Below are positions 32,804-40,307 of a stretch of 64,000 nt of DNA, one piece after another. Source of the stretch: an uncultured Clostridia bacterium (GTDB lineage Bacteria > Bacillota > Clostridia > Christensenellales > UBA1242). The DNA lies in assembly GCA_934746515.1 (NCBI GenBank), contig CAKVFH010000006.1, positions 5,312 to 69,311 of the forward strand. The letters run 5' to 3'. The position numbers and the translations under genes were made by a program. How positions within the stretch are numbered: position 1 is the first letter of the stretch; each line of letters begins with the position of its first letter. The notes beneath the pieces were generated by a model. The model was not told where the DNA came from. It was given only the letters and a program-made list of their open reading frames with translations, and made no database searches.

Positions 32804-33178
32804 ATGTTTGAAACATTGTTTATGTATGCGAAAGTATTTTTGGTTGGTGGAATAATTTGCATGATTGGTGAACTTATTGAAATAAAAACTAAAATCACAC
32901 CGGCAAGAATTCTTGTTTTATTTTTGATGATTGGTGCGGTTCTTGGTGGATTTGGAATTTATAATTATATTGTTGAATGGGCTGGTGCTGGAGCGACTTT
33001 GCCGATAACGGGTTTTGGAAATTCACTTGCGCGTGGTGCAATTGAAGGTGCTAAAACAAATGGTTTGTTTGGTGCTATTGGTGGTGGATTGATGGCGACT
33101 TCAGCTGGTGTTGCAGTTTCAATTGGGTTAGCTTATATGGTTTCATTCTTTGTTTCTTCGAAGTCAAAAAAGAGCTGA
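32804..33178 (+). CDS. spoVAE: stage V sporulation protein AE (AEB type)
   Basis: The 124-residue membrane protein has four hydrophobic segments and FLVGGIICMIGELIEIKTKI, GAGATLPITGFGNSLARGAI and GLFGAIGGGLMATSAG, typical of SpoVAE/SpoVAEb. The G-A-G-[AT]-[TF] and P-I-[ST]-G-F-[GA]-N-S motif is shared with SpoVAC, showing common ancestry within the operon. A GGGAG site precedes the ATG. Confidence 0.95.
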   Translation: MFETLFMYAKVFLVGGIICMIGELIEIKTKITPARILVLFLMIGAVLGGFGIYNYIVEWAGAGATLPITGFGNSLARGAIEGAKTNGLFGAIGGGLMATSAGVAVSIGLAYMVSFFVSSKSKKS

Positions 33179-33180
33179 TG

Positions 33181-33209
33181 TAATATTTGATTATAAATTT
33201 TCATATAAT
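33181..33209 (+). promoter_or_regulatory. sigma-E-type promoter of yunB
   Basis: TAATATT (33181-33187) fits the sigma-E -35 pattern KMATATT at all seven positions. A 14-bp spacer follows, then CATATAAT (33202-33209), which matches CATACAnT at six of its seven fixed bases. The yunB ATG begins at 33215, so transcription would start at or next to the start codon. YunB belongs to the sigma-E regulon in Bacillus subtilis, which agrees. Confidence 0.7.
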
Positions 33210-33214
33210 TTATT

Positions 33215-33916
33215 ATGAAAAATAAAAATAGAAAAAGTCGAATAAATGCCATAAATTTATCAAAATTTCGGATAAAAAATAAATTATTTGCGTTTTTTCT
33301 ATTTGTTTTTATAATAGGATTTTTGTATTGCAGATACTTGGCTGTGCCAATTGTTATTAGAAATACTGAATCTCAAATTAAAAGTTATGCGACAAAATCA
33401 ATCAACTATGCCATTGCTGACACGATGAATCAAAATATTAGTTATGGCGATTTGGTGAATATTGTTAAAGATAAAAATGATAATGTTTCATACATTGAAG
33501 CGAATTCTGTGAGAATTAACTTGCTGTCGAAAAGTATGAGTAAGGTTGTTATGTCAAACTTTTTGGAGTTTGCAAAATGGCCAATTAAAATTGCTATTGG
33601 TTCGTTTACTGGTATTTCAATTTTGTCGGGTGTTGGCCCAAAACTTGCGTTTGATATTTCTCCGTTTGGTGAAGTGCTATGTTCATTTTCTTCTAACTTT
33701 GAGTCTGCTGGAATTAACCAAACATATCATAAATTGTATTTAATAATATCATTAAAAATTTATGTTGTGTTTCCGTTTAGAAAATTGCAAGTGTCAAGTG
33801 AATCAGAAGTTCTTTTGTGTGAAACTTTGATTATTGGAAAAATACCAGATGTTTATTTGAATTCTGGAAACTTGACGGAAATGTTGAATCTTGTTCCAAC
33901 AAAGTTTAGTTCATAG
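33215..33916 (+). CDS. yunB: sporulation protein YunB
   Basis: Mother-cell sporulation protein; the B. subtilis homologue is made under sigma-E and is needed for full sporulation. The 233 residues have one N-terminal membrane segment (about 24-46), ATKSINYAIADTMN, NVSYIEANSVRINLLSKSM and a C-terminal half with IAIGSFTGISILSGVGP and FESAGINQTYHKLYL, diagnostic of YunB. No ribosome site is present before the ATG, in keeping with a leaderless message. It directly follows the spoVA genes. Confidence 0.93.
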   Translation: MKNKNRKSRINAINLSKFRIKNKLFAFFLFVFIIGFLYCRYLAVPIVIRNTESQIKSYATKSINYAIADTMNQNISYGDLVNIVKDKNDNVSYIEANSVRINLLSKSMSKVVMSNFLEFAKWPIKIAIGSFTGISILSGVGPKLAFDISPFGEVLCSFSSNFESAGINQTYHKLYLIISLKIYVVFPFRKLQVSSESEVLLCETLIIGKIPDVYLNSGNLTEMLNLVPTKFSS

Positions 33917-34060
33917 CTTATTAAATTTCGAAATAGATTTTATTAAGCAATATGTTAATTTTAGTTTTATTATTAAGTAATATTTTTGCCGAATAGTTTA
34001 GGTTGATACTACTATAGAATAATCAAGATGATTTATTTTTTTTAATGAGATATGAAATAT

Positions 34061-34096
34061 AAAAAGGATAATATTTTTGTTATCCTTTTTGTTTTA
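34061..34096 (+). terminator. terminator before the desulfurase-thiI unit
   Basis: AAAAAGGATAA (34061-34071) pairs with TTATCCTTTTT (34080-34090), 8-base loop. The 144 bases between yunB and this stem hold no gene. Confidence 0.8.
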
Positions 34097-34149
34097 ACTA
34101 CTGAATTAGATTTTGGTTGGCAAAAGCAGTTTTGTGAGATTGTTTGTTC

Positions 34150-34178
34150 TTGACAAAAGTGTTAAATTGTTACATAAT
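34150..34178 (+). promoter_or_regulatory. sigma-A promoter of cysteine desulfurase-thiI
   Basis: TTGACA (34150-34155), 17-bp spacer, CATAAT (34173-34178). The ATG begins at 34185, six bases after the -10, so the message would be leaderless or nearly so. No ribosome site precedes the ATG. Confidence 0.7.
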
Positions 34179-34184
34179 ATCTTT

Positions 34185-35339
34185 ATGGAAAAAATATATT
34201 ATTTAGATAATGCTGCAACCACTAAACCATTTGAAGAAAGCATTGAAATTTATAAAGAATGCGTTAGTGATTTTTATAATCCAAGTGCTGCATACAGACA
34301 AGCTATTGCTGTTAGAAAAAAGTTTGAAGAAGCAAGACAGGTGATAACAAATTTGCTGGGTGGAAAAAATGGGAGATTGCTTTTTACATCAAGTGCAACG
34401 GAATCAAACAACACTGTTTTTGATGGTGTGCATTTAAGAAAGGGGCAAGTTGTTTTGGTTTCAAAATCAGAACATCCAGCAGTTTTTCAAGCAGCTCACA
34501 GACTTGAACAAAAGGGAATTATTGTTAAAGATTTGCCACTTAACACTGTGGGGCAAGTTGACTTTGATGAGTTTAAAAAACTTATGACAAATGAAGTTGC
34601 TCTTGTTTCTGTCATTCATGTTTCAAACGAAACTGGTGCAATAAATGATGTTAAAAAACTTTGTGAATTTGCAAAAAGTGTTAATCCAAAAGTTGTGTTT
34701 CATAGTGATGGTGTTCAGGCATTTGGAAAAATAAAAGTTAACCTAAATAATCTTGGTGTTGATTTGTATACAATCTCGGCGCATAAGATTTATGCCCCAA
34801 AAGGCGTTGCTGGGCTCTGGATTAAAAATGGAATTTTTGTTGATCCTTTGCTTGTTGGCGGTGGTCAAGAAACAGGTCTCCGTTCATCAACTGAAAATGT
34901 GTTTGGTGCTCTTGCATTAGCATATTCAGCTAAAAAAGCAATTTGTGAAATTGAACAAAATAACGCAAAAGTTCTCCAAAAAAGACGAAATTTGATTGAT
35001 TTATTGCAAAAAAGTGAAATTTCTTGCGATTTTTCTATAAATGAATGTAAAAATCAATCGCCATATATTTTGTCAATTTTGTTTAAAGGAATAAAAGGTG
35101 AAGTTTTGATTCATGCTTTGGAAGATGATGGAATTTTGGTTTCTACTGGTTCTGCTTGTTCTTCAAAAAAAGCAGGAAACAGAACTTTGGAAGCAATGGG
35201 AAAAACTGCTGATGAAGTTGTTGGAAGTGTGAGAATTAGTTTTTCAGCTTACGACGATTTTGATGAAAATTATGTTGCTGATTCTATTGTTAAAAATGTT
35301 TTAAGATTTGAAAAAAATATAAAGGTTACAAAGGGTTAA
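34185..35339 (+). CDS. cysteine desulfurase, probably the ThiI-dedicated (NifZ-like) type
   Basis: PLP enzyme that takes sulfur from cysteine as a persulfide. The 384-residue protein has YYLDNAATTKP, the SSATESNN and HVSNETGAIND segments, the PLP lysine in SAHKIYAPKGV and the catalytic cysteine in TGSACSSKK. The downstream gene is thiI, 2 bp away. In Gram-positives such as B. subtilis, a paired desulfurase (NifZ) replaces the rhodanese domain of ThiI for 4-thiouridine synthesis. This context makes tRNA thiolation the likely role rather than general Fe-S assembly; no iscU or suf gene is nearby. Confidence 0.9.
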   Translation: MEKIYYLDNAATTKPFEESIEIYKECVSDFYNPSAAYRQAIAVRKKFEEARQVITNLLGGKNGRLLFTSSATESNNTVFDGVHLRKGQVVLVSKSEHPAVFQAAHRLEQKGIIVKDLPLNTVGQVDFDEFKKLMTNEVALVSVIHVSNETGAINDVKKLCEFAKSVNPKVVFHSDGVQAFGKIKVNLNNLGVDLYTISAHKIYAPKGVAGLWIKNGIFVDPLLVGGGQETGLRSSTENVFGALALAYSAKKAICEIEQNNAKVLQKRRNLIDLLQKSEISCDFSINECKNQSPYILSILFKGIKGEVLIHALEDDGILVSTGSACSSKKAGNRTLEAMGKTADEVVGSVRISFSAYDDFDENYVADSIVKNVLRFEKNIKVTKG

Positions 35340-35341
35340 AA

Positions 35342-36508
35342 ATGGAAAGAGTAATACTTATTAGATTTGGTGAAATATTTTTGAAAGGAAAAAACAGGGG
35401 ATTTTTTGAAAAAGCCCTGCTTAATAATATTAGAAAATCACTTGATAGTGTGAATGCTGAAGTTGTGAAAGTTCCCGGCAGATTTATTGTTCAAAATTAT
35501 AATGAAGATGATGAAACAGAAATTATTGATAGGCTTTTAAAGATTGCAGGTATATTTTCATTTTCACCAGCGATTTATTTTGATACTTCACTTGAGAATA
35601 TTTCAAATAATGCAGTTCAAATTATGTCTGGTTTATCAGGATCATTTAAGGTTTCAACAAATAGAGCAGATAAAAAATTTGAGCTTAATTCCATGGAAAT
35701 TTCAAGAGAAATTGGTGGAAAAATTTTGGAAAGTAACCACAATTTAAAGGTTGATATCAATAATCCACAGTATGTTTTGAATATTGATTTGAGAGAAAAT
35801 GACAAGACATTTATGTTTGAAAAATCATATATGGGTGTTGGTGGTATGCCTGTTGGAACTTCAGGTTCTGGGCTTGTTCTTTTGTCTGGTGGAATTGATA
35901 GCCCTGTTGCTGTTTACATGATGGCAAAACGCGGTGTAAAAATTTCTGCTGTGCATTTCCACAGCTATCCTTATACATCAAATTTTGCTAGAGAAAAGGT
36001 TGAAGAACTTGCAAAAATTTTAACTGGTTTTACTGGTGATATGACAATTTATATGGTTTCAATGACCGAACTTCAAGAGCAAATTCATGCAAGCTGTGAT
36101 GACTCATATATGATTACGCTTCTTCGTAGGGGAATGTTCACTATTGCTGAAAGGCTTGCTAAAAAATATGGCAAGAAAATGATAATTACTGGTGAAAGTT
36201 TAGGGCAAGTTGCAAGCCAAACAATTGAGAGCATGACAGTTGTTTCTGAAGTTGTTAAATCTACTCCAATCATTAGACCACTTGTTGCTTTTGACAAATG
36301 CGAGACAATTGATATTGCGAAAAAGATTGGAACATTTGAAACTTCAATCAAACCATTTGAAGATTGTTGCACCGTATTTTTGCCAGACAGTCCAGTGGTT
36401 AGACCACAACTTTATAAGGTGTTAAAGGAGCAAGAAAAAATTGATTTTGATGCAATTTTGGATAGAGCAATGGACAGTGTTGAAGTGGTTGAAATTAAAG
36501 CTGATTAA
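35342..36508 (+). CDS. thiI: tRNA 4-thiouridine synthase ThiI
   Basis: Adenylates U8 of tRNA and inserts sulfur to make s4U. The 388 residues show an N-terminal ferredoxin-like part and THUMP domain (about 1-165), the PP-loop LVLLSGGIDSPVAVYMM, HFHSYPYTS and TGESLGQVASQTIESM. The C-terminal rhodanese domain of E. coli ThiI is absent, as in Gram-positives, so sulfur must come from a partner such as the desulfurase directly upstream. Its stop lies 2 bp from the stop of the convergent PBP gene. Confidence 0.96.
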   Translation: MERVILIRFGEIFLKGKNRGFFEKALLNNIRKSLDSVNAEVVKVPGRFIVQNYNEDDETEIIDRLLKIAGIFSFSPAIYFDTSLENISNNAVQIMSGLSGSFKVSTNRADKKFELNSMEISREIGGKILESNHNLKVDINNPQYVLNIDLRENDKTFMFEKSYMGVGGMPVGTSGSGLVLLSGGIDSPVAVYMMAKRGVKISAVHFHSYPYTSNFAREKVEELAKILTGFTGDMTIYMVSMTELQEQIHASCDDSYMITLLRRGMFTIAERLAKKYGKKMIITGESLGQVASQTIESMTVVSEVVKSTPIIRPLVAFDKCETIDIAKKIGTFETSIKPFEDCCTVFLPDSPVVRPQLYKVLKEQEKIDFDAILDRAMDSVEVVEIKAD

Positions 36509-36510
36509 CA

Positions 36511-38691
36511 CTAATATGTTTTAAGTTTTATCTCGTTAGAATAAAATTCTTCATTTTTAGATTTATCGCAAATTTTCAATTTATAAGTGTAAATTTCATT
36601 GTTTTTTGCCGTTTTATCGCAAAATTTGATAAAATTTTCATTATTTTCCAAGGAAGAAAAAATTGTTTCTTCCTTGTTTTTATGTGTGCGAATTAGGAAA
36701 AAATCGGCATTTGTGTTTATCGTGAAACATAAAATTGGCTTGTGATTTGGACTGTTTATTGCACTTAATACATAAGGTTTGATTTTAGATTTTGGGAGAT
36801 TTGATTTGGCAAAAAATGCGCTTATTCCGTCGTCGTTTTCTGTTTCGACTAAACTGTTTTCGTCATAAGATTTTTTATCTAATTTTATGGACTTAACAGA
36901 AGTTGGAATTTTAAATTCTGTTGGTTTGTTCGTTTTGTAAAGAGATGACAAAATTTCTTTGTTTATTATTGTTGGGTAGGTTGCGCCGTTCACGCTTTCT
37001 GACAAGTTGTCACCGCAAATCATTGTGATGATTGTGTGCTCGGGTGTATAGGCGACATTATAGGCAACTGAATTTTTGCTTGAGTTTGCTTTGCCGACTG
37101 TGCCAGTTTTTGATGCGACTGTGAAGCCGATGTCGTTAAGTCTTTTTGCTGTTCCGTTTTTTACACATTCGGTTAGCATATCGTTTATCAGAAAAGCGGT
37201 GCTTTCACTCATGACTTGTTTTTCAGCATTTTGTTTTTCAAAAACCGTTTTTCCGTTTTTGGTGATTTTTGTGATATAAGTCGATTTTTCAAAATTTCCG
37301 CCACAGGCAAAAGCAGAGTAGGCGTCAAGAATTGATTTTGGCGAGATGCCTTTTTCAAAACCGCCGAGAGCTAAAGCAAGGTGGTTGTCAGATTTTTCAA
37401 ATTCAATGCCGAGAGATTTTGCAAAACTTTTTGCTTCTTCCACACCAAGTTCATTTAAAACTTTGACTGCTGGAATGTTGTAAGATTTTGCGAGTGCGGT
37501 TTTTGCTGAAATGAAACCATGATATTTTTTGTCGGCGTTTTCTGGAGAATAGCCACTGATGTTTATTTTGTTGTCTAAAAGTTTCGTGGCTGGTGAGATT
37601 AGACCTTTTTCAATTGCTGGGGCAAAAACCAAAATTGGCTTTATTGTTGAGCCTGGTTGCCATTTATTGTTTAAAATTTTTGATTTGCCATTTGTCATGA
37701 TAATTGAATGAGTTTTATTGTCGCAAACAATTGTTGCAATTTCTGCATCGAAATTTGCATCAAGATTTGATGAGTCAATTATTTTTTTTGTGTCGTTATA
37801 AAGTTTTTTGTTAAACATGGTGTAGATTTTATAGTTTGAACTGTTAAGGTTAAATTCGCTTGTTTTTAAAATTGAGCAAGCTTCTGAAATGATATTTTTA
37901 AATAGCGCGGAGTTTCCTGATATGTCGCTAATTTTTAAGTTTGGTTTTTCTTGCAGCGCTTTTTGTTTTTGCTCTTTGGTGATTTTGCCATATTTTTCCA
38001 TCAGTTCTAAAATTAGGTCGCGGCGCTTTATTGCTTTGTCTGGATTGTTTTCAATGTCATAAACACTTGGTGCATTTATAGAGCCTGCAAGCAGTGCACT
38101 TTCGGAAAGTGTTAATGCGGAAGCGGATTTATTAAAATAGTGTTTAGATGCGTTTTCGACTCCATAACAACCATTGCCGAAATAGATGTTGTTGAGATAG
38201 AGCTCTAGGATTTCATCTTTTGAATATTTTTTTTCAAGCTCACTTGTGAGTTTAAATTCTTTAAGTTTTCGGTTTATTGTTTTTTCATTTGAAAGCTGTG
38301 TGTTTTTTACAAGTTGTTGGGAAATTGTTGAAGCGCCTTGAGAAAATGAATGAGATTTAACATTTGACACAATTGCGCCACCAATTCTTACAATGTCGAT
38401 GCCTTTGTGTTTGTAAAAGCGTTTATCTTCGGCACAAATAAAAGCATTTTTGGTGTCTGATGAAAGTTTGCTGAGTTTGATGTATGATGCGCTTGTTGGT
38501 TTGATTTCATTAAAATTTGAATCATAGATGCAAAGAGAATTTGCACTTGTGGAAAGCTTAAGTTTGTTTGTGTCAAGAGAAATTCCGTGAGTGACGATTT
38601 GATAGTAGGTGAAAGAACCCGCAATCAAGGTGCTCACAAATATAATTGTTATGATGAATAATACCTTAAATATTTTTTTTGCTTTTTTCAT
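36511..38691 (-). CDS. class A penicillin-binding protein (PBP1A-like)
   Basis: Bifunctional peptidoglycan polymerase and cross-linker anchored by one N-terminal membrane helix (about 8-28). The 726-residue protein has a GT51 domain with EDKRFYKHKGIDIVRI and SQGASTISQQLVKN, and a transpeptidase domain with the active Ser in GSTIKP, SYN in AKSYNIPAVK and KTGT in ASKTGTVGK. A beta-rich C-terminal tail follows. The start was set at 38691 because GAGG lies about 10 bases upstream; a start 33 bases earlier is also open. It converges on thiI and is divergent from miaB. Confidence 0.93.
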   Translation of the reverse strand: MKKAKKIFKVLFIITIIFVSTLIAGSFTYYQIVTHGISLDTNKLKLSTSANSLCIYDSNFNEIKPTSASYIKLSKLSSDTKNAFICAEDKRFYKHKGIDIVRIGGAIVSNVKSHSFSQGASTISQQLVKNTQLSNEKTINRKLKEFKLTSELEKKYSKDEILELYLNNIYFGNGCYGVENASKHYFNKSASALTLSESALLAGSINAPSVYDIENNPDKAIKRRDLILELMEKYGKITKEQKQKALQEKPNLKISDISGNSALFKNIISEACSILKTSEFNLNSSNYKIYTMFNKKLYNDTKKIIDSSNLDANFDAEIATIVCDNKTHSIIMTNGKSKILNNKWQPGSTIKPILVFAPAIEKGLISPATKLLDNKINISGYSPENADKKYHGFISAKTALAKSYNIPAVKVLNELGVEEAKSFAKSLGIEFEKSDNHLALALGGFEKGISPKSILDAYSAFACGGNFEKSTYITKITKNGKTVFEKQNAEKQVMSESTAFLINDMLTECVKNGTAKRLNDIGFTVASKTGTVGKANSSKNSVAYNVAYTPEHTIITMICGDNLSESVNGATYPTIINKEILSSLYKTNKPTEFKIPTSVKSIKLDKKSYDENSLVETENDDGISAFFAKSNLPKSKIKPYVLSAINSPNHKPILCFTINTNADFFLIRTHKNKEETIFSSLENNENFIKFCDKTAKNNEIYTYKLKICDKSKNEEFYSNEIKLKTY

Positions 38692-38770
38692 CAAAATAAG
38701 CCTCAAATTTAGTATTTTCGACATGAACCATTTTTATACCACAAGAATTGAACATACTTTTTTAATTTTG

Positions 38771-38799
38771 TTGAAATTGTTTTTAATTTAATATATAAT
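38771..38799 (+). promoter_or_regulatory. sigma-A promoter of the miaB-mutSL operon
   Basis: TTGAAA (38771-38776), 17-bp spacer, TATAAT (38794-38799), 30 bases before the miaB ATG. Confidence 0.8.
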
Positions 38800-38829
38800 A
38801 TGGACTATAGTTGTATAATTGGAGTTACT

Positions 38830-40296
38830 ATGGATAAAAAATATTTAATTTTAACTTTTGGCTGTCAAATGAATGTTCATGAGTCTGAAAAACTTGCCGG
38901 AATTTTGGAACAAAATGGCTATAAAGCTTGCGATAACGCTGTTGATGCTGATGTTATTGTTTTTAATACTTGTGCTATTCGCGAAAATGCGGAACAGAAA
39001 ATTTTTGGCAATCTTGGCGAACTTAAAAACATTAAGATTGCAAAGCCTGAAACAATCATTGCTATTGGTGGGTGCATGAGCCAGCAAAAGGGAACTGCTG
39101 AAGACATTATGAAAAGATTTCCGTTTGTTGATATTGTTTTCGGAACACACAATCTTGCAGAGTTTGAAAGATTTTTGATTGAAAGAAAAACAAAGGGTAA
39201 AAGAGTTTGTGAGATTACTGATGATGAAAAGATTGCGCTTCGTGATAACTTGAACATTGCAAGAACCAGTGGTGTTAACGCATGGGTCAACATTATGTAT
39301 GGTTGCAACAACTTCTGCACATATTGTATTGTTCCTTATGTTCGTGGACGCGAAGTTTCAAGACCTGAAAAAGACATTTTGAATGAAGTTGAAAGGCTTT
39401 TAAAAGAAGGATATAAACAAATCACACTTTTAGGACAGAATGTAAACTCTTATGAAGGGCTTGACGAAAACGGCAACAAGGTTAGTTTTGCAAAACTTTT
39501 GAATGATGTTGATTCTTTTGATGGAAAATATCGCGTCAGATTCATGACATCGCATCCAAGAGATTTGTCTAGCGAAGCGATTGATGTGATTGCAAAATCC
39601 AAACACATTTGCCATGGAATTCATTTGCCAGTTCAGTCAGGAAGTGATGAGATGCTTAAAAGAATGAATCGTCACTATGACATAAACAGATACAACAGCC
39701 TTGTTGATGAAATTAAATCTAAAATTCCTGATGCAGAACTTACAACAGACATTATTGTTGGTTTCCCAGGTGAAACTGAAGAAGATTTTGAAAAGACTTT
39801 GGATGTTATGAAGAGAACCGAGTATTTGCAAATTTTTGGCTTTATTTACTCAAAAAGAAAAGGAACACCTGCTGAAAAGATGCTTGACCAGGTTGATGAA
39901 AAGATTAAAAAAGAGCGTCTTTCAAGACTTTTGGATGTTAAAAATGAAATCATTAACAGAAAGACCGCTTTGATGCTTAACAGAACTTATGAAGTTTTGG
40001 TTGAAAGCTATGACAAAGAAAAACATATTTTGTATGGTTCTCTTGACAGTGGCAAAACAATTTCGTTTAAAGGCGAAGAGTCTGCTGTTGGTGAATTTGT
40101 TGATGTTAAAGTTACAAGCGTTAAAAAGTCTGTTATTTATGGTGAAATTGTTAGCGATTGCTCAAGCTTTAAACTTAAAAACTTTAGTTATCCAATTGAT
40201 GTTTCAATTTTACCTAAGGATCAAAAGAGTTTGAAGATTTTGAGAGAAAATAAACAAACAGCAAAAAGTATCAATGATAAAAAATCTAAAAAATAG
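38830..40296 (+). CDS. miaB: tRNA ms2i6A37 methylthiotransferase MiaB
   Basis: Radical SAM enzyme that adds a methylthio group to i6A at position 37 of tRNAs reading UNN codons. The 488 residues have the auxiliary cluster cysteines in FGCQMNVHESEKL, NTCAIRENAEQK and GGCMSQQKG, the radical SAM motif in YGCNNFCTYCIVPYVRGRE and a C-terminal TRAM domain. The final 40 residues are a Lys-rich extension. Start at 38830 has a TTGGAG site. It begins the miaB-mutS-mutL operon, a common order in Clostridia. Confidence 0.96.
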   Translation: MDKKYLILTFGCQMNVHESEKLAGILEQNGYKACDNAVDADVIVFNTCAIRENAEQKIFGNLGELKNIKIAKPETIIAIGGCMSQQKGTAEDIMKRFPFVDIVFGTHNLAEFERFLIERKTKGKRVCEITDDEKIALRDNLNIARTSGVNAWVNIMYGCNNFCTYCIVPYVRGREVSRPEKDILNEVERLLKEGYKQITLLGQNVNSYEGLDENGNKVSFAKLLNDVDSFDGKYRVRFMTSHPRDLSSEAIDVIAKSKHICHGIHLPVQSGSDEMLKRMNRHYDINRYNSLVDEIKSKIPDAELTTDIIVGFPGETEEDFEKTLDVMKRTEYLQIFGFIYSKRKGTPAEKMLDQVDEKIKKERLSRLLDVKNEIINRKTALMLNRTYEVLVESYDKEKHILYGSLDSGKTISFKGEESAVGEFVDVKVTSVKKSVIYGEIVSDCSSFKLKNFSYPIDVSILPKDQKSLKILRENKQTAKSINDKKSKK

Positions 40297-40307
40297 GAAG
40301 TGAAAAT

